Shown: positions 24,660 to 35,140, numbered from the stretch's first letter. The stretch is 50,605 bases of DNA from Oceanospirillales bacterium (GCA_018223185.1 JAAEYW010000031.1:1-50605); one strand, 5' to 3'. Made by a program: numbers and translations. The notes: generated by a model not told the origin, from the sequence alone.

Positions 24660-25622
24660 ATGTCAGACACTGCCAGACAACTGCGCATACTGTTTGCCGG
24701 AACACCGGACTTCGCCGCATCAAGCCTCCAGGCTTTGCTGGATGCCGGACATAATGTTATCGGCGTCTACACCCAGCCGGACAGACCTGCCGGACGTGGC
24801 CGCAAGCTCACACCGAGCCCGGTCAAAAAGGTTGCCCTTGTGCATGACCTGCCCGTCTACCAGCCGCTGAACTTTAAGCAGGCGGAGGATCGACAGCAAC
24901 TGGCTGCCCTGGGTGCAGATCTGATGGTTGTGGTTGCCTATGGGTTGTTACTGCCTCAGGCGGTTCTTGATGCGCCACGACTGGGCTGCATCAACGTCCA
25001 TGCATCACTGTTACCACGCTGGCGCGGAGCGGCACCGATTCACCGCGCGCTGCTGGCGGGAGACAGTGAAACCGGCGTCACTATTATGCAGATGGATGCA
25101 GGACTGGACACCGGCGCCATGCTGCTCAAAAAGCAGTGTCCGATCAACGCTTCAGATACCAGTGGCGAACTGCATGACCGACTAGCAGCCATAGGCGCAG
25201 CCGCACTGCTGGAAAGCCTGCCAGCCATAGCCGACCAGACGATTCAGCCCGAAATCCAGGATGACAGTCAGGCCTGCTATGCCCATAAGCTTGAAAAAGC
25301 GGAAGGGGAGATCGACTGGCACAAACCGGCCACCGAGATCGCCCGACAGATTCGCGGCCTGGCACCCTGGCCTGTAGCGTTCACCACCCTGAACGGTGAA
25401 ACACTGCGAATCTGGTATGCGCAAGCCAGCGATGAACAGAGCAACGCCAGGCCAGGCACTGTAATCGGCACCGACAAACAGGCGATCACTGTCGCCTGCG
25501 GCGACGGTGCGGTCAGATTGCTGAAAATACAACTTCCCGGCAGCAAAGCGATGGATACCAGCGCGGTGTTAAACTCTAAGCGAGAGCTGTTTAGTGACGG
25601 CACGGAGCTGGGCCACTGCTGA
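24660..25622 (+). CDS. fmt: methionyl-tRNA formyltransferase
   Basis: Fmt formylates initiator Met-tRNA using 10-formyl-tetrahydrofolate. Motifs are 'RILFAGTPDFAA', the positively charged loop 'QPDRPAGRGRKLTPSPVK', and the catalytic 'NVHASLLPRWRGAAPIHRALLAGD' region. The C-terminal OB-like domain follows. Length of 320 aa is normal. It forms a tight run with def (three-base gap) and rsmB (one-base TGATG overlap). Confidence 0.97.
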   Translation: MSDTARQLRILFAGTPDFAASSLQALLDAGHNVIGVYTQPDRPAGRGRKLTPSPVKKVALVHDLPVYQPLNFKQAEDRQQLAALGADLMVVVAYGLLLPQAVLDAPRLGCINVHASLLPRWRGAAPIHRALLAGDSETGVTIMQMDAGLDTGAMLLKKQCPINASDTSGELHDRLAAIGAAALLESLPAIADQTIQPEIQDDSQACYAHKLEKAEGEIDWHKPATEIARQIRGLAPWPVAFTTLNGETLRIWYAQASDEQSNARPGTVIGTDKQAITVACGDGAVRLLKIQLPGSKAMDTSAVLNSKRELFSDGTELGHC

Positions 25623-26920
25623 TGAATATCCGCGCCATTGCAGCACGCGCTCTGGGACCTGTCATCGGTCGCAAAGAGTCATTAAACACAGCGCTTCCCC
25701 GGGCGCTGCAGCAATGCCCGGAAAGTGACCGGGCACTGCTGCAGCAGATCTGCTATGGCACCATGCGCTTTTTACCCCGCCTGTCTTGCCTGGCACACCT
25801 GTTACTGAAAAAACCATTCAAACCACAAGATCAGGATCTTTACGCACTAGTCTTACTGGGGTTTTATCAACTACTGGAGATGCGGGTTCCAGCCCATGCG
25901 GCAATCAGCGAAACCGTTGAAGCGGCCAGCCAGCTGAATAAAGAGTGGGCTAAAGGGCTGCTTAACGCCCTGCTGCGAAATCTGCAAAGAGAGCAGGACT
26001 CACTGTTTGAGCAACTGAGCGAGCAACCCGAATTTCGTTACAATCATCCTCAGTGGATGATCGCCAAGTTACAGCATAACTGGCCAGAGCACTGGCAGGG
26101 GATCCTCGAACAGAATAGTCAGCAGCCTCCGATGACATTACGGGTAAACCAGCAGAAATGCAGTCGGGATAACTATCTGCAGCAACTCTGTGATGCTGGT
26201 ATAGCGGCATCAGCAACACCGTATTCCAGCGTTGGCATTCAACTGGAATCGCCTGTGGATGTGAATATCCTGCCCGGATTTGCCTATGGCTTCGCCAGCG
26301 TTCAGGATGAAGCCGCTCAGCTCAGCGGCGAACTTCTGGATCTGCAACCCGGACAGCGGGTTCTGGACGCCTGTGCAGCCCCAGGGGGCAAGCTTTGCCA
26401 TATTCTTGAGCACCAGCCGGATCTTAGTCATGTCACCGCAGTGGAACTGGAACATAACCGGGCGAACCGAATCGAAGAAAACCTCTGCCGACTCAACCTC
26501 ACGGCTGAAGTTATTATTGCAGATGCCGCTACCAATACCTGGTGGGACGGTGTTGAGTATGACCGTATTCTCGTTGACGCACCCTGCTCGGCAGCGGGGG
26601 TGATCCGGCGCAATCCTGACATTAAACATCTGCGGCAGAACGAGGACATCAAACCCCTTGCGGAACTGCAACTGGCAATTCTCGAGAATTGCTGGCAGAT
26701 GCTTAAACCCGGCGGTCGGCTGGTATATGCCACCTGCTCAGTTTTCCCCCAGGAAAACGAGCGGGTGATTGAGCGGTTTACGAAGATACAAACAGATGCG
26801 TGCCACCTCCCGATTGAAGCAAACTGGGGCATTGAGCGACCATTTGGGCGCCAGCTATTCCCCCAGCCACAGGGACACGACGGCTTTTATTATGCGGTAT
26901 TGCTAAAGGATCAGAACTGA
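25622..26920 (+). CDS. rsmB: 16S rRNA m5C967 methyltransferase
   Basis: RsmB methylates C967 of 16S rRNA. The N-terminal third is an RNA-binding NusB-like domain ('RALLQQICYGTMRFLPRL'). The methyltransferase part has the AdoMet motif 'VLDACAAPGGKLCHIL' and both catalytic cysteines, in 'DAPCSAAGVIRRNPDIK' and 'YATCSVFPQENE'. Length of 432 aa is normal. It overlaps the fmt stop and is followed by trkA after 39 bases. Confidence 0.97.
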   Translation: MNIRAIAARALGPVIGRKESLNTALPRALQQCPESDRALLQQICYGTMRFLPRLSCLAHLLLKKPFKPQDQDLYALVLLGFYQLLEMRVPAHAAISETVEAASQLNKEWAKGLLNALLRNLQREQDSLFEQLSEQPEFRYNHPQWMIAKLQHNWPEHWQGILEQNSQQPPMTLRVNQQKCSRDNYLQQLCDAGIAASATPYSSVGIQLESPVDVNILPGFAYGFASVQDEAAQLSGELLDLQPGQRVLDACAAPGGKLCHILEHQPDLSHVTAVELEHNRANRIEENLCRLNLTAEVIIADAATNTWWDGVEYDRILVDAPCSAAGVIRRNPDIKHLRQNEDIKPLAELQLAILENCWQMLKPGGRLVYATCSVFPQENERVIERFTKIQTDACHLPIEANWGIERPFGRQLFPQPQGHDGFYYAVLLKDQN

Positions 26921-26959
26921 AGCAGACTGTTCTGCCAGCTGACCGGAGAGTTATCAGAT

Positions 26960-28336
26960 ATGAAAATCATTATTCTTGGCGCGGGGCAGGTGGGCGGCAC
27001 ACTGGCAGAAAACCTGGCCAGTGAAGCCAACGATATCACCATTGTCGATACTGACATTGGCCGCCTGAGAGAACTGCAGGATCGCCTCGATATCCGAACA
27101 GTGGAGGGTAAAGCATCCCACCCCTCTATTCTCGAACAGGCCGGAGCCCGAGATGCCGACATGCTGATCGCGGTCACCAATAGCGACGAAGTCAACATGA
27201 TCGCCTGCCAGATCGCTCAGAGCCTCTACAATACGCCCACCAAGATTGCACGGGTTCGCGAACATGACTATCTGCTCAAAGACAAAGCGATCTTTACAGA
27301 CAAATCGATTCCCATCGACGTACTGATCAGCCCCGAAGAACTGGTAACCAAACATATACGCCGTCTGATTGAACACCCCGGAGCGCTACAGGTACTCGAT
27401 TTCGCCGATGGTATCGCCCAGCTGGTCGCCGTTAAAGCTTATTACGGCGGACCTCTGGTGGGCCGGGAAATATCCTACCTCCGTTCACACATGCCCGCCG
27501 TAGACACACGGGTAGCGGCAATTTTCCGTAAAGACCGGCCTATCATCCCCAAAGGGGATACCGTTATCGAAGCCGATGACGAAGTGTTCTTCATTGCGGC
27601 GAAAAAAGATATCCGTTCCGTGATGAGTGAATTACGACGACTGGATCGCCCCTATAAACGGGTTATCATTGCCGGCGGCGGTAATATCGGTGCACGGCTG
27701 GCACAGAATATAGAAGCCAAATATCAGGTTAAAATCATTGAGCGGGATATCCGCCGCTGTAACAGCCTTGCCAAAAGCCTGGATAACACTATCGTTCTGC
27801 AGGGCAGCGCATCGGATAAAGAACTGCTACTGGAAGAGAACATTGAAGACACCGATGTTTTCTGCGCACTGACCAATGATGATGAAGCCAACATCATGGC
27901 CTCGATGCTGGCAAAGCGGCTGGGCGCCCGCACTGTCATGACCCTGATTAACAACCCTGCCTATGTTGACCTGGTGCAGGGCGGGGTGATCGATATCGCC
28001 ATATCGCCACAACAAACCACCATCGGCAGTCTGCTGACTCACGTCCGCAGAGGCGATGTTGCAGCAGTACACTCACTGCGCCGTGGAGCAGCAGAAGCGA
28101 TTGAGGCGGTCGCCCATGGCGACAAACGCACGTCCAAGGTGGTTGGCAAAACCATCGAAGATATTGACCTCCCTGCGGGCACCACCATTGGTGCTATTGT
28201 GCGCAAGGATGAGGTACTGATTGCTCACGATGATATCGTTGTTGAGAATGATGATCACGTGGTCCTTTTTCTTGTCGACAAGCGAAAAATCAGTGAAGTT
28301 GAACGCTTATTCCAGGTAGGCCTGGGCTTCTTCTGA
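26960..28336 (+). CDS. trkA: Trk potassium uptake regulatory subunit
   Basis: TrkA is the peripheral NAD(H)/nucleotide-binding gating subunit of the Trk K+ importer. It contains two tandem RCK modules. The first begins '[19 protein letters not shown]', and the second '[18 protein letters not shown]' at about residue 234. Each is followed by a TrkA_C domain. Length of 458 aa is normal. GGAGAG precedes the ATG. trkH follows after 13 bases, so both parts of the transporter are made together. Confidence 0.97.
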   Translation: MKIIILGAGQVGGTLAENLASEANDITIVDTDIGRLRELQDRLDIRTVEGKASHPSILEQAGARDADMLIAVTNSDEVNMIACQIAQSLYNTPTKIARVREHDYLLKDKAIFTDKSIPIDVLISPEELVTKHIRRLIEHPGALQVLDFADGIAQLVAVKAYYGGPLVGREISYLRSHMPAVDTRVAAIFRKDRPIIPKGDTVIEADDEVFFIAAKKDIRSVMSELRRLDRPYKRVIIAGGGNIGARLAQNIEAKYQVKIIERDIRRCNSLAKSLDNTIVLQGSASDKELLLEENIEDTDVFCALTNDDEANIMASMLAKRLGARTVMTLINNPAYVDLVQGGVIDIAISPQQTTIGSLLTHVRRGDVAAVHSLRRGAAEAIEAVAHGDKRTSKVVGKTIEDIDLPAGTTIGAIVRKDEVLIAHDDIVVENDDHVVLFLVDKRKISEVERLFQVGLGFF

Positions 28337-28349
28337 TCGGAGAGTATTA

Positions 28350-29798
28350 ATGCACTACAAGGTAATTCTCCGAATTCTCGGCTTACTGCTGATGATATTC
28401 AGCATCTCTATGCTGCCACCACTGGCTATCTCATATGGGTACCATGACGGCACCCATATGGCTTTCGTCTCTGGCTTCACCATCACCCTGCTAACCGGCT
28501 TTATTATCTGGGCGCCGGTTTACAGGGTTCGGGAAGACCTGAGAAACCGGGACGGATTCCTGATCACGGTGCTTTTCTGGGTGGTGCTGGGACTGTTCGG
28601 GGCAATCCCCTTTATGCTGTCAGAGGATCCAGGGCTTTCGTTTGTTGACGCTGTATTTGAATCACTTTCCGGCCTGACCACTACCGGTGCTACAGTGATA
28701 ACCGGAATCGATGCGTTGCCAGAGTCAATTCTGTTCTACAGGCAGCAGCTACAGTGGCTCGGCGGTATGGGAATCATCGTTCTGGCCGTAGCAATTTTAC
28801 CAATGCTCGGAATTGGCGGAATGCAGCTTTACCGGGCCGAAACACCCGGGCCTGTCAAAGACAGCAAACTGACGCCGCGCATAACCGAAACGGCAAAAGC
28901 ACTCTGGTATATCTATCTGTCGCTTACCGTCGCCTGCGCTCTGGGCTACTGGCTGGCGGGTATGACCCTGTTCGATGCGGTAGGTCATAGTTTCTCTACG
29001 GTGGCGATAGGCGGCTTCTCAACCCACGACGCCAGCATTGGCTATTTCGACAGCCCCCTCATAGAAGCGATCTGCACCTTCTTCATGGTGATATCAGCCA
29101 TCAACTTTGGCCTGCATTTCTTCGCCTGGCGACAGCGCACATTCAGTCATTATTTTCAGGATCCGGAGTTCAGGTTCTACCTCACAATTCTCTTCAGCAT
29201 AACCTGTCTGGCAGCTATCGTGCTGATAGTGACAGAAACCTTTACGCCTGGTGAGTCGATCCGCAAGGCGGTATTTGAAGTTGTTTCTATCGCAACCACA
29301 ACCGGATTTGCCACCGCAGACTTTGCACAGTGGCCGGTCATGCTGCCATTCCTGCTCTTTGTAGCGGCGTTTGCCGGAGGCTGTGCCGGCTCAACCGGCG
29401 GCGGTATGAAGGTCATTCGCGTCCTGCTGATTCTGAAGCAGGGCCACCGGGAGATTAAGCGACTGATCCACCCCAATGCAGTCATCCCGGTTAAACTGGG
29501 AAGGAAACCCATCTCTGACCGGATTCTCGAAGCGGTCTGGGGGTTTTTCTCTGTCTACCTGATTGTCTTTATCATTATGCTGATCATTCTCCTGGGAACC
29601 GGTCTTGATCAGGTAACTGCATGGTCAGCCGTCGGCGCCACACTCAACAATCTGGGCCCGGGTCTAGGCGCAGTAGAGGCCCATTATGGCGATCTGAACA
29701 GCACCGCCAAATGGGTGCTGACATTTGCCATGCTGCTTGGCCGGCTTGAGGTGTTCACACTGCTGGTTCTGTTTACACCCGCTTTCTGGAAACGCTAA
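28350..29798 (+). CDS. trkH: Trk potassium uptake channel subunit
   Basis: TrkH is the K+-conducting membrane subunit, with four M1-P-M2 repeats. Selectivity-filter-like segments are visible: 'SLSGLTTTGATVI', 'STVAIGGFSTHD', 'SIATTTGFATAD' and 'ATLNNLGPGLGAV'. 'GCAGSTGGGMKVIR' is a further family signature. Length of 482 aa is normal. It ends the def-fmt-rsmB-trkA-trkH series and is followed at once by a strong terminator. Confidence 0.96.
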   Translation: MHYKVILRILGLLLMIFSISMLPPLAISYGYHDGTHMAFVSGFTITLLTGFIIWAPVYRVREDLRNRDGFLITVLFWVVLGLFGAIPFMLSEDPGLSFVDAVFESLSGLTTTGATVITGIDALPESILFYRQQLQWLGGMGIIVLAVAILPMLGIGGMQLYRAETPGPVKDSKLTPRITETAKALWYIYLSLTVACALGYWLAGMTLFDAVGHSFSTVAIGGFSTHDASIGYFDSPLIEAICTFFMVISAINFGLHFFAWRQRTFSHYFQDPEFRFYLTILFSITCLAAIVLIVTETFTPGESIRKAVFEVVSIATTTGFATADFAQWPVMLPFLLFVAAFAGGCAGSTGGGMKVIRVLLILKQGHREIKRLIHPNAVIPVKLGRKPISDRILEAVWGFFSVYLIVFIIMLIILLGTGLDQVTAWSAVGATLNNLGPGLGAVEAHYGDLNSTAKWVLTFAMLLGRLEVFTLLVLFTPAFWKR

Positions 29799-29800
29799 AA

Positions 29801-29830
29801 AAGAAAAAAGGGCACATGCCCTTTTTTCTT
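29801..29830. terminator. bidirectional intrinsic terminator
   Basis: The arm AAGAAAAAAGGGC, an ACAT loop and GCCCTTTTTTCTT form a 13-bp stem with T runs on both strands. It lies between the convergent ends of trkH and the acyltransferase gene and should stop transcription from both sides. Confidence 0.9.
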
Positions 29831-29840
29831 TTCCATCTGC

Positions 29841-30725
29841 TCAGTACATCCGACCGCCATCCGGTCGGTGCTGAAACCGCTTATATTCCCACTGATACTG
29901 TTCCGGTATCTGCCGCACGCAATACTCAACCTCTGAATTCATTGCGGTAGCTGCGCGCAACAAATCTTTCTCGTTAATCTGCTCCGGAGCTTTATGAAAA
30001 ATGATTTCAAACCCTTTAGCGCCGGGTAAACGCCTGGCATATGCCGAGACCACAACCGCGCCGGTTTGTGCTGCCAGCTGTGGCAACAGTTTCATGGTAT
30101 AAGCGTCCTGCCCGAAGAAGGGGGCGAAGACTCCGCTGCCACTATCAGCCTCCTGATCTGGCAGAATCCCCAATACTTCACCGGCCTTCAAAGACTTCAT
30201 CGCCATACGCACCCCCTTAACACTGGCCGGCGCCAGCTTTGCACCAAGCCGGGCTCTTTTTTTTCTGATCAGACGATCCATTAACTCAATCTTAGGCGGG
30301 CGATACATCGACGTGAGTGTATACCGGGTACTCAGATACAACCCCAACACCTCCCAGTTACCCAAATGAGGACCGATGACAATAACGCCACGCCCCTGCT
30401 TCAGAGCGTCCTCCATGACCTCTTCACCGCGCACTCTGGCAACCTTTGCCATAACCCGCCCAGGCCTCCACAGCCAGCTCATACCCAGCTCGCCAGCCAT
30501 CTTCCCGGTTTCTATCAGGCTGGCTTCAGACAGCGCTTCTTTCTGTCCGTCCGTCAATTCAGGAAAACAAAGATCGATATTCATCCGGGTAATCCTGTAG
30601 CTCTTACCCCTTTTTTTATAGGCACGCCTTCCAAGCCGGCCGCCTAACTTCTGAGCCAGAGACAGGGGAAGCAGAGCAAGTAACCAGAGAACCGATACAG
30701 ACAACCAGCCTTTAAGATGTTTCAC
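29841..30725 (-). CDS. lysophospholipid/lipid A acyltransferase family protein
   Basis: This is a member of the LpxL/HtrB-like inner-membrane acyltransferases. After one N-terminal membrane helix ('WLSVSVLWLLALLPLSLA') come the catalytic H-x4-E motif in 'GPHLGNWEVLG', the 'SMYRPPK' segment and 'LGILPDQEAD'. I chose the GTG at 30725 (294 aa), which has AAAGG upstream and gives the usual family length. The longer frame would run into the divergent ytoQ gene. The start codon lies inside a parS site. In Pseudomonas the related origin-proximal gene lies beside gmhB. Whether it acts on lipid A or on lysophospholipid cannot be told. Confidence 0.85.
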   Translation of the reverse strand: MKHLKGWLSVSVLWLLALLPLSLAQKLGGRLGRRAYKKRGKSYRITRMNIDLCFPELTDGQKEALSEASLIETGKMAGELGMSWLWRPGRVMAKVARVRGEEVMEDALKQGRGVIVIGPHLGNWEVLGLYLSTRYTLTSMYRPPKIELMDRLIRKKRARLGAKLAPASVKGVRMAMKSLKAGEVLGILPDQEADSGSGVFAPFFGQDAYTMKLLPQLAAQTGAVVVSAYARRLPGAKGFEIIFHKAPEQINEKDLLRAATAMNSEVEYCVRQIPEQYQWEYKRFQHRPDGGRMY

Positions 30726-30733
30726 GTGGAACC
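30718..30733. promoter_or_regulatory. parS-like ParB-binding site 1
   Basis: TGTTTCACGTGGAACC matches the widely conserved bacterial parS consensus (TGTTnCACGTGnAACA) at all but the last base. It covers the GTG start of the acyltransferase gene. A second copy lies 4.4 kb away at 35118. Such sites nucleate ParB for chromosome segregation and lie near oriC. Confidence 0.85.
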
Positions 30734-30826
30734 TTTTATATTGCGAAATGATAACAGCAACAAAAATTACTGGATGAATTATATAATGCAGCATCCACAT
30801 ATAACTAACAGAAGGCGAAAATAGAG

Positions 30827-31273
30827 ATGAAATACACCGCATACCTGTCAGGTGAGATTCATACCCAGTGGCGCGAGAAGATAAAAAGCGCCATAGCTAA
30901 TAACAACCTTCCGATAGAAGTGTTGACACCCAATACTGATCACGAGAGCAGTGACGAGTGCGGTTCAAGAATTCTCGGCGCAGAGGACAATACGTTCTGG
31001 AAAGACCACAAGGCCGCTAAACTGAACAGCATCAGACACATGACCGCACTTAAAAGAGCGGACATCGTGATCGTTAGATTTGGTGACAAATACAAGCAGT
31101 GGAACGCAGCATTTGACGCAGGCATAGCCGTAGCACTGGGAAAATCTCTTATTGTTGAGCACACAGGAGAGCTGACTCATCCACTTAAAGAGATTGATGC
31201 TGCAGCAATGGCGGTCGCAGAAAACACAGAGCAGGTGATCGAGATTTTAGAATACTTGTGCAAAGACTACTGA
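30827..31273 (+). CDS. YtoQ family protein
   Basis: This is a 148-aa soluble protein of the YtoQ family, which has a nucleoside 2-deoxyribosyltransferase-like fold. The N terminus 'YTAYLSGEIHTQWREKI' and the central 'ALKRADIVIVRFGDKYKQWNAAFDAGIAVALGKSLIVEH' segment are characteristic. A biochemical role is not established. It diverges from the acyltransferase and lies 108 bases before glyQ on the same strand. Confidence 0.85.
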   Translation: MKYTAYLSGEIHTQWREKIKSAIANNNLPIEVLTPNTDHESSDECGSRILGAEDNTFWKDHKAAKLNSIRHMTALKRADIVIVRFGDKYKQWNAAFDAGIAVALGKSLIVEHTGELTHPLKEIDAAAMAVAENTEQVIEILEYLCKDY

Positions 31274-31381
31274 ATTGAGCCAAAAGGAGCCTAAAAAACA
31301 GGCCTTATCGGCCAACCAGACGCTCTAACTATCTGGAATTCGTGTATAATTTCGCTCTATTTTTGTACAAACAGATTCGAA

Positions 31382-32356
31382 ATGGTGATCTCAGTGACAG
31401 ATAAAGCGAGACCGGATGCAAGCACTTTTCAAGGGCTGATCCTGGCACTGCAAGAATATTGGTCAGAGCAGGGCTGTGTAATAGTGCAACCACTGGATAT
31501 GGAAGTCGGCGCAGGCACCTTCCATCCAGCAACATTTCTGCGCGCTATCGGTCCCGAAACCTGGAACTCAGCATACGTGCAGCCAAGCCGTCGCCCAACC
31601 GACGGCCGGTACGGAGAAAACCCGAACCGATTACAGCATTACTACCAGTTTCAGGTAGTCATGAAACCATCACCAGACAACTTCCAGGAACTCTACCTCG
31701 GCTCTCTTCAACGAATGGGGCTGGACCTGAACGTACACGATGTCCGCTTCGTAGAGGACAACTGGGAATCCCCGACACTGGGCGCATGGGGCCTTGGCTG
31801 GGAAGTATGGCTGAATGGCATGGAAGTAACCCAGTTCACCTATTTCCAGCAGGCGGGAGGCATCGAATGCTACCCGGTTACCGGTGAGATAACCTACGGC
31901 CTTGAGCGTATTGCTATGTATCTGCAAGACGTTGAAAGCGTTTATGACCTGGTATGGACCTACAACCCTGACGGCAGCCCGGTCACCTACGGCGATGTTT
32001 TCCATCAGAACGAAGTAGAGCAGTCAACTTACAACTTTGAGCACGCAGACGTGCCCCAGTTGTTCAGAAACTTTGATCATCACGAGGCTGAATGCAACAA
32101 ACTGCTGGCGCTGGATGTACCACTGCCACTCCCTGCCTATGAGCAGGTGCTGAAAGCATCCCATACATTCAACCTGCTGGATGCGCGCCATGCAATCTCA
32201 GTGACTGAACGTCAGAGATTCATTCTGCGAGTAAGAACCCTGGCTCGCGAAGTGGCGCAAGCATACTTCAACACCCGCAAGGGTCTCGGCTTCCCGCTAG
32301 CCGCAGAGAGCATCCGCAACGAAGTATTAGCCGCCTGCGAAGAGGAGACTAAGTAA
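31382..32356 (+). CDS. glyQ: glycyl-tRNA synthetase alpha chain
   Basis: GlyQ is the aminoacylation subunit of the alpha2-beta2 bacterial glycyl-tRNA synthetase. The signature '[41 protein letters not shown]' appears near the N terminus, followed by '[25 protein letters not shown]'. Length of 324 aa is slightly longer than usual (about 303-315). The extra N-terminal residues mean the true start could be a few codons downstream. It overlaps glyS (TAATGA). Confidence 0.97.
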   Translation: MVISVTDKARPDASTFQGLILALQEYWSEQGCVIVQPLDMEVGAGTFHPATFLRAIGPETWNSAYVQPSRRPTDGRYGENPNRLQHYYQFQVVMKPSPDNFQELYLGSLQRMGLDLNVHDVRFVEDNWESPTLGAWGLGWEVWLNGMEVTQFTYFQQAGGIECYPVTGEITYGLERIAMYLQDVESVYDLVWTYNPDGSPVTYGDVFHQNEVEQSTYNFEHADVPQLFRNFDHHEAECNKLLALDVPLPLPAYEQVLKASHTFNLLDARHAISVTERQRFILRVRTLAREVAQAYFNTRKGLGFPLAAESIRNEVLAACEEETK

Positions 32357-34446
32357 TGACCGATTCGACAACCCGTCAGGATTTTCTCTTCGAACTCGGC
32401 ACAGAAGAGCTACCACCAAAAGCGCTAAAAACACTTTCTGATGCACTTGAAAACGAAGTGGTCTCAGGCATCAAAGAGCTGTTTGGCAAGCAGGCAGATG
32501 CAGTGTTCAGCGAAACGACTGTTAACTCATACGCAGCGCCACGCCGCCTTGCACTACTGATCAGCAACCTTGCTGACGAAGTTCCGGGCAGCACATTTAT
32601 GATGCAGGGGCCCCCGGCGCGGATTGCGTATGACGAGCAGGGCAACCCGACAAAAGCATTGGAAGGCTTTGCACGTAAGTGCGGCACCACTGTAGACAGC
32701 TTGCAAGAGATCGACGGTAAGATGAGCTTCAGCCAGTCCGTGCCCGCCAAAGCGATCGCTGACGAGCTGCCCGCCATTATCGAAGCCGCTCTCGGTAAAC
32801 TGCCTATACCCAAGCGGATGCGGTGGGGCGCCTCCCGCACTGAGTTTGTTCGCCCGGTTAAGTGGGTCGTCATGCTATTGGGTGATCAGGTAATTGAGTG
32901 CGAGATTCTCGGCCTGAAAGCAGGGCGTAACACCCGCGGCCATCGCTTTCACTACAATCACGAAATCACGCTTAGCCAGGCTAATGAATACCTGGAAAAC
33001 CTTGAAAGCGTTGGCCATGTCATCGCTGACTTTGAGGAGCGTCAGGAAAAAATTCGCGCTCAGGTTGAAGCGGAAGGAGCCGCTATCAACGGCATCGCTC
33101 AGATTGATGAAGCACTGCTGGACGAAGTGACTGCACTCAACGAATGGCCTGTCGCACTGACCGGACGCTTTGATGAGCGCTTCCTTGATGTACCTTCAGA
33201 AGCACTGATCTCTTCAATGAAAGAGCATCAGAAATATTTCCACGTGACCGACAGCAATGGCAAGCTCATGCCATTCTTTATCACCATCGCCAATATCGAA
33301 TCAACCGATCCGGCCCAGGTGATCGCCGGCAACGAAAAGGTCATTCGTCCACGCCTGGCCGATGCTGCATTCTTCTTTAATACAGACAAGAAGCGCACCC
33401 TTGAGTCCCGTATCGAAGACCTTAAAAGCATTGTGTTCCAGAAAGAACTGGGCACCCTGCATGATAAAGCGGTCCGCGTAGCTGCTCTGGCCAAGCACAT
33501 TGCAGAACAACTGGGACAGGATCAGGACAAAGCAGAGCGCGCAGCAATGCTCGCCAAGACCGACCTGATGACCGACATGGTCTACGAATTCACCGACCTT
33601 CAGGGGCTGATGGGATACCACTACGCACTGCATGACGGAGAGGACGAAGGGGTCGCCCTGGCACAGAATGAGCAATACATGCCACGCTTTGCTGGCGATG
33701 AACTGCCACAAAGCGAACCAGGCATCGCCGTTGCGCTTGCAGATCGACTGGACACACTGACCGGCCTGTTCGGAATTAACCAGCCACCCACCGGCTCTAA
33801 GGACCCGTTTGCACTGCGCCGCGCATCACTGGGCGTATTGCGAATAATCGTTGAACGACAACTCAATCTCGATCTGCAAGATCTGATACAGGTAGCTGTC
33901 AACAACTATGCCGTCCTTCCCGCTAAAGACGGCCTGGTAGCCCGCATCACTGACTTTATGCTGGAGCGTTTCCGTGCCTGGTATGACGATGAGGGAATCG
34001 CTGTCGAGGTTTACCTGGCGGTGCATGCATTGCGTCCAACCCGCCCTCTGGAGTTCAATCAGCGCGTACAGGCTGTAAGCCATTTCCGCACACTGGAGGA
34101 AGCAGCAGCACTGGCAGCGGCCAATAAGCGCGTCTCTAACATCCTCAGCAAGCAGGAAGGCAGTATCGCTAGCAGCGTATCTGAATCACTGCTACAGGAG
34201 GATGCAGAGAAAGCACTGGCTAAAGCCGTTGCAGAAAAAAGCACTCAGTTGAAACCACTGATCGCACTGGGCGACTTCAAGGCCGTTCTTGAGCAACTTG
34301 CCGAACTACGCCCCGTTGTCGATACGTTCTTCGACGAGGTGATGGTTATGGCAGATGACGAAGCGATCCGGAACAACCGCCTTGCGCTGCTCAGTCAGCT
34401 TCGCAACCTGTTCCTGGGCGTGGCAGATATCTCTGCATTAAGCTAA
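32356..34446 (+). CDS. glyS: glycyl-tRNA synthetase beta chain
   Basis: GlyS binds tRNA-Gly and contains an HD-like domain and a C-terminal anticodon-binding region. The N terminus '[19 protein letters not shown]' is diagnostic, as are 'RRLALLI', '[13 protein letters not shown]' and '[12 protein letters not shown]'. Length of 696 aa is normal. It is coupled to glyQ by an overlap and is followed by a strong terminator. Confidence 0.97.
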   Translation: MTDSTTRQDFLFELGTEELPPKALKTLSDALENEVVSGIKELFGKQADAVFSETTVNSYAAPRRLALLISNLADEVPGSTFMMQGPPARIAYDEQGNPTKALEGFARKCGTTVDSLQEIDGKMSFSQSVPAKAIADELPAIIEAALGKLPIPKRMRWGASRTEFVRPVKWVVMLLGDQVIECEILGLKAGRNTRGHRFHYNHEITLSQANEYLENLESVGHVIADFEERQEKIRAQVEAEGAAINGIAQIDEALLDEVTALNEWPVALTGRFDERFLDVPSEALISSMKEHQKYFHVTDSNGKLMPFFITIANIESTDPAQVIAGNEKVIRPRLADAAFFFNTDKKRTLESRIEDLKSIVFQKELGTLHDKAVRVAALAKHIAEQLGQDQDKAERAAMLAKTDLMTDMVYEFTDLQGLMGYHYALHDGEDEGVALAQNEQYMPRFAGDELPQSEPGIAVALADRLDTLTGLFGINQPPTGSKDPFALRRASLGVLRIIVERQLNLDLQDLIQVAVNNYAVLPAKDGLVARITDFMLERFRAWYDDEGIAVEVYLAVHALRPTRPLEFNQRVQAVSHFRTLEEAAALAAANKRVSNILSKQEGSIASSVSESLLQEDAEKALAKAVAEKSTQLKPLIALGDFKAVLEQLAELRPVVDTFFDEVMVMADDEAIRNNRLALLSQLRNLFLGVADISALS

Positions 34447-34467
34447 GATCTCATCCATTGAGCTTAC

Positions 34468-34497
34468 AAAAAAGCCGGTTATCAAACCGGCTTTTTT
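34468..34497 (+). terminator. intrinsic terminator after glyS
   Basis: AAAAAAGCCGGTT, a short ATCA loop and AACCGGCTTTTTT form a strong stem ending in a T run, 22 bases after the glyS stop. The A run on the other side makes it potentially bidirectional. Confidence 0.9.
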
Positions 34498-34557
34498 AGC
34501 TCAGAATTTTGACTTTATACTTCAACCCTCTAAGCAATCAGGCCTGAGAAGATAGTA

Positions 34558-35112
34558 ATGAAACTGGTAATTCTCGATCGTGACGGCGTCATCAACTACG
34601 ACTCCGATGACTACATTAAAACGGTTGATGAGTGGCGGCCGCTCCCCGGCAGCATGCCAGCCATTGCCCGTTTAACGAAAGCAGGCTTCGATGTTTGCGT
34701 TGCGACCAATCAATCAGGCCTTGCCAGAGGCTACTTTGATCTGACGACCCTGCATCAGATGCATCACAAAATGACCTCTCTTGCCGAGGAGCAGGGTGGG
34801 CGTATCGACAAGATTGAATACTGTCCCCACTTGCCGGAGGATTACTGCTACTGCCGTAAACCTCAACCGGGGCTCTACCAGCACATCCTTAGCTGCTATC
34901 CCGATATCGACCCTGGAAATGTATTTGTCGTAGGCGATTCTCTGCGCGACCTCGAAGCGGCGGTCGCGGCAGGCTGCCCGCCAATTCTTGTCAGAACGGG
35001 GAAGGGGGAGCGCACAATTGCCAAAGGCGGACTGCCTGAAAACACGGTTATCGTCGATGACCTTGAAGCGGCGGCGATGCATATCATCTACCATCAACAT
35101 AGCGCTGACTAA
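34558..35112 (+). CDS. gmhB: D-glycero-beta-D-manno-heptose 1,7-bisphosphate 7-phosphatase
   Basis: GmhB removes the 7-phosphate in ADP-heptose synthesis for the LPS inner core. It is an HAD phosphatase: the nucleophile motif is 'LDRDGVINYD' and motif II is 'VATNQSG'. A zinc-binding insert 'CPHLPEDYCYCRKP' contains the Cys/His ligands, and the final motif is 'VVGDSLRDLEAA'. Length of 184 aa is normal. It follows glyS across a terminator, and a parS site lies six bases after its stop codon. Confidence 0.95.
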   Translation: MKLVILDRDGVINYDSDDYIKTVDEWRPLPGSMPAIARLTKAGFDVCVATNQSGLARGYFDLTTLHQMHHKMTSLAEEQGGRIDKIEYCPHLPEDYCYCRKPQPGLYQHILSCYPDIDPGNVFVVGDSLRDLEAAVAAGCPPILVRTGKGERTIAKGGLPENTVIVDDLEAAAMHIIYHQHSAD

Positions 35113-35117
35113 GCAAA

Positions 35118-35133
35118 GGTTCCACGTGGAACA
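35118..35133. promoter_or_regulatory. parS-like ParB-binding site 2
   Basis: GGTTCCACGTGGAACA contains the perfect 14-bp palindrome GTTCCACGTGGAAC and, read in reverse, matches the parS consensus except at one end base. It fills the 28-base gap between gmhB and the next small gene. Its GGAA lies nine bases before that gene's ATG and may serve as its ribosome site. Confidence 0.88.
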
Positions 35134-35140
35134 CTGATCT

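Noticed and set aside
33236-33248. Third parS-like sequence in glyS
   Set aside because: It shares only the CACGTG core and one flank (TTTCCACGTGACC). The other half does not match, so it is not called a parS site.
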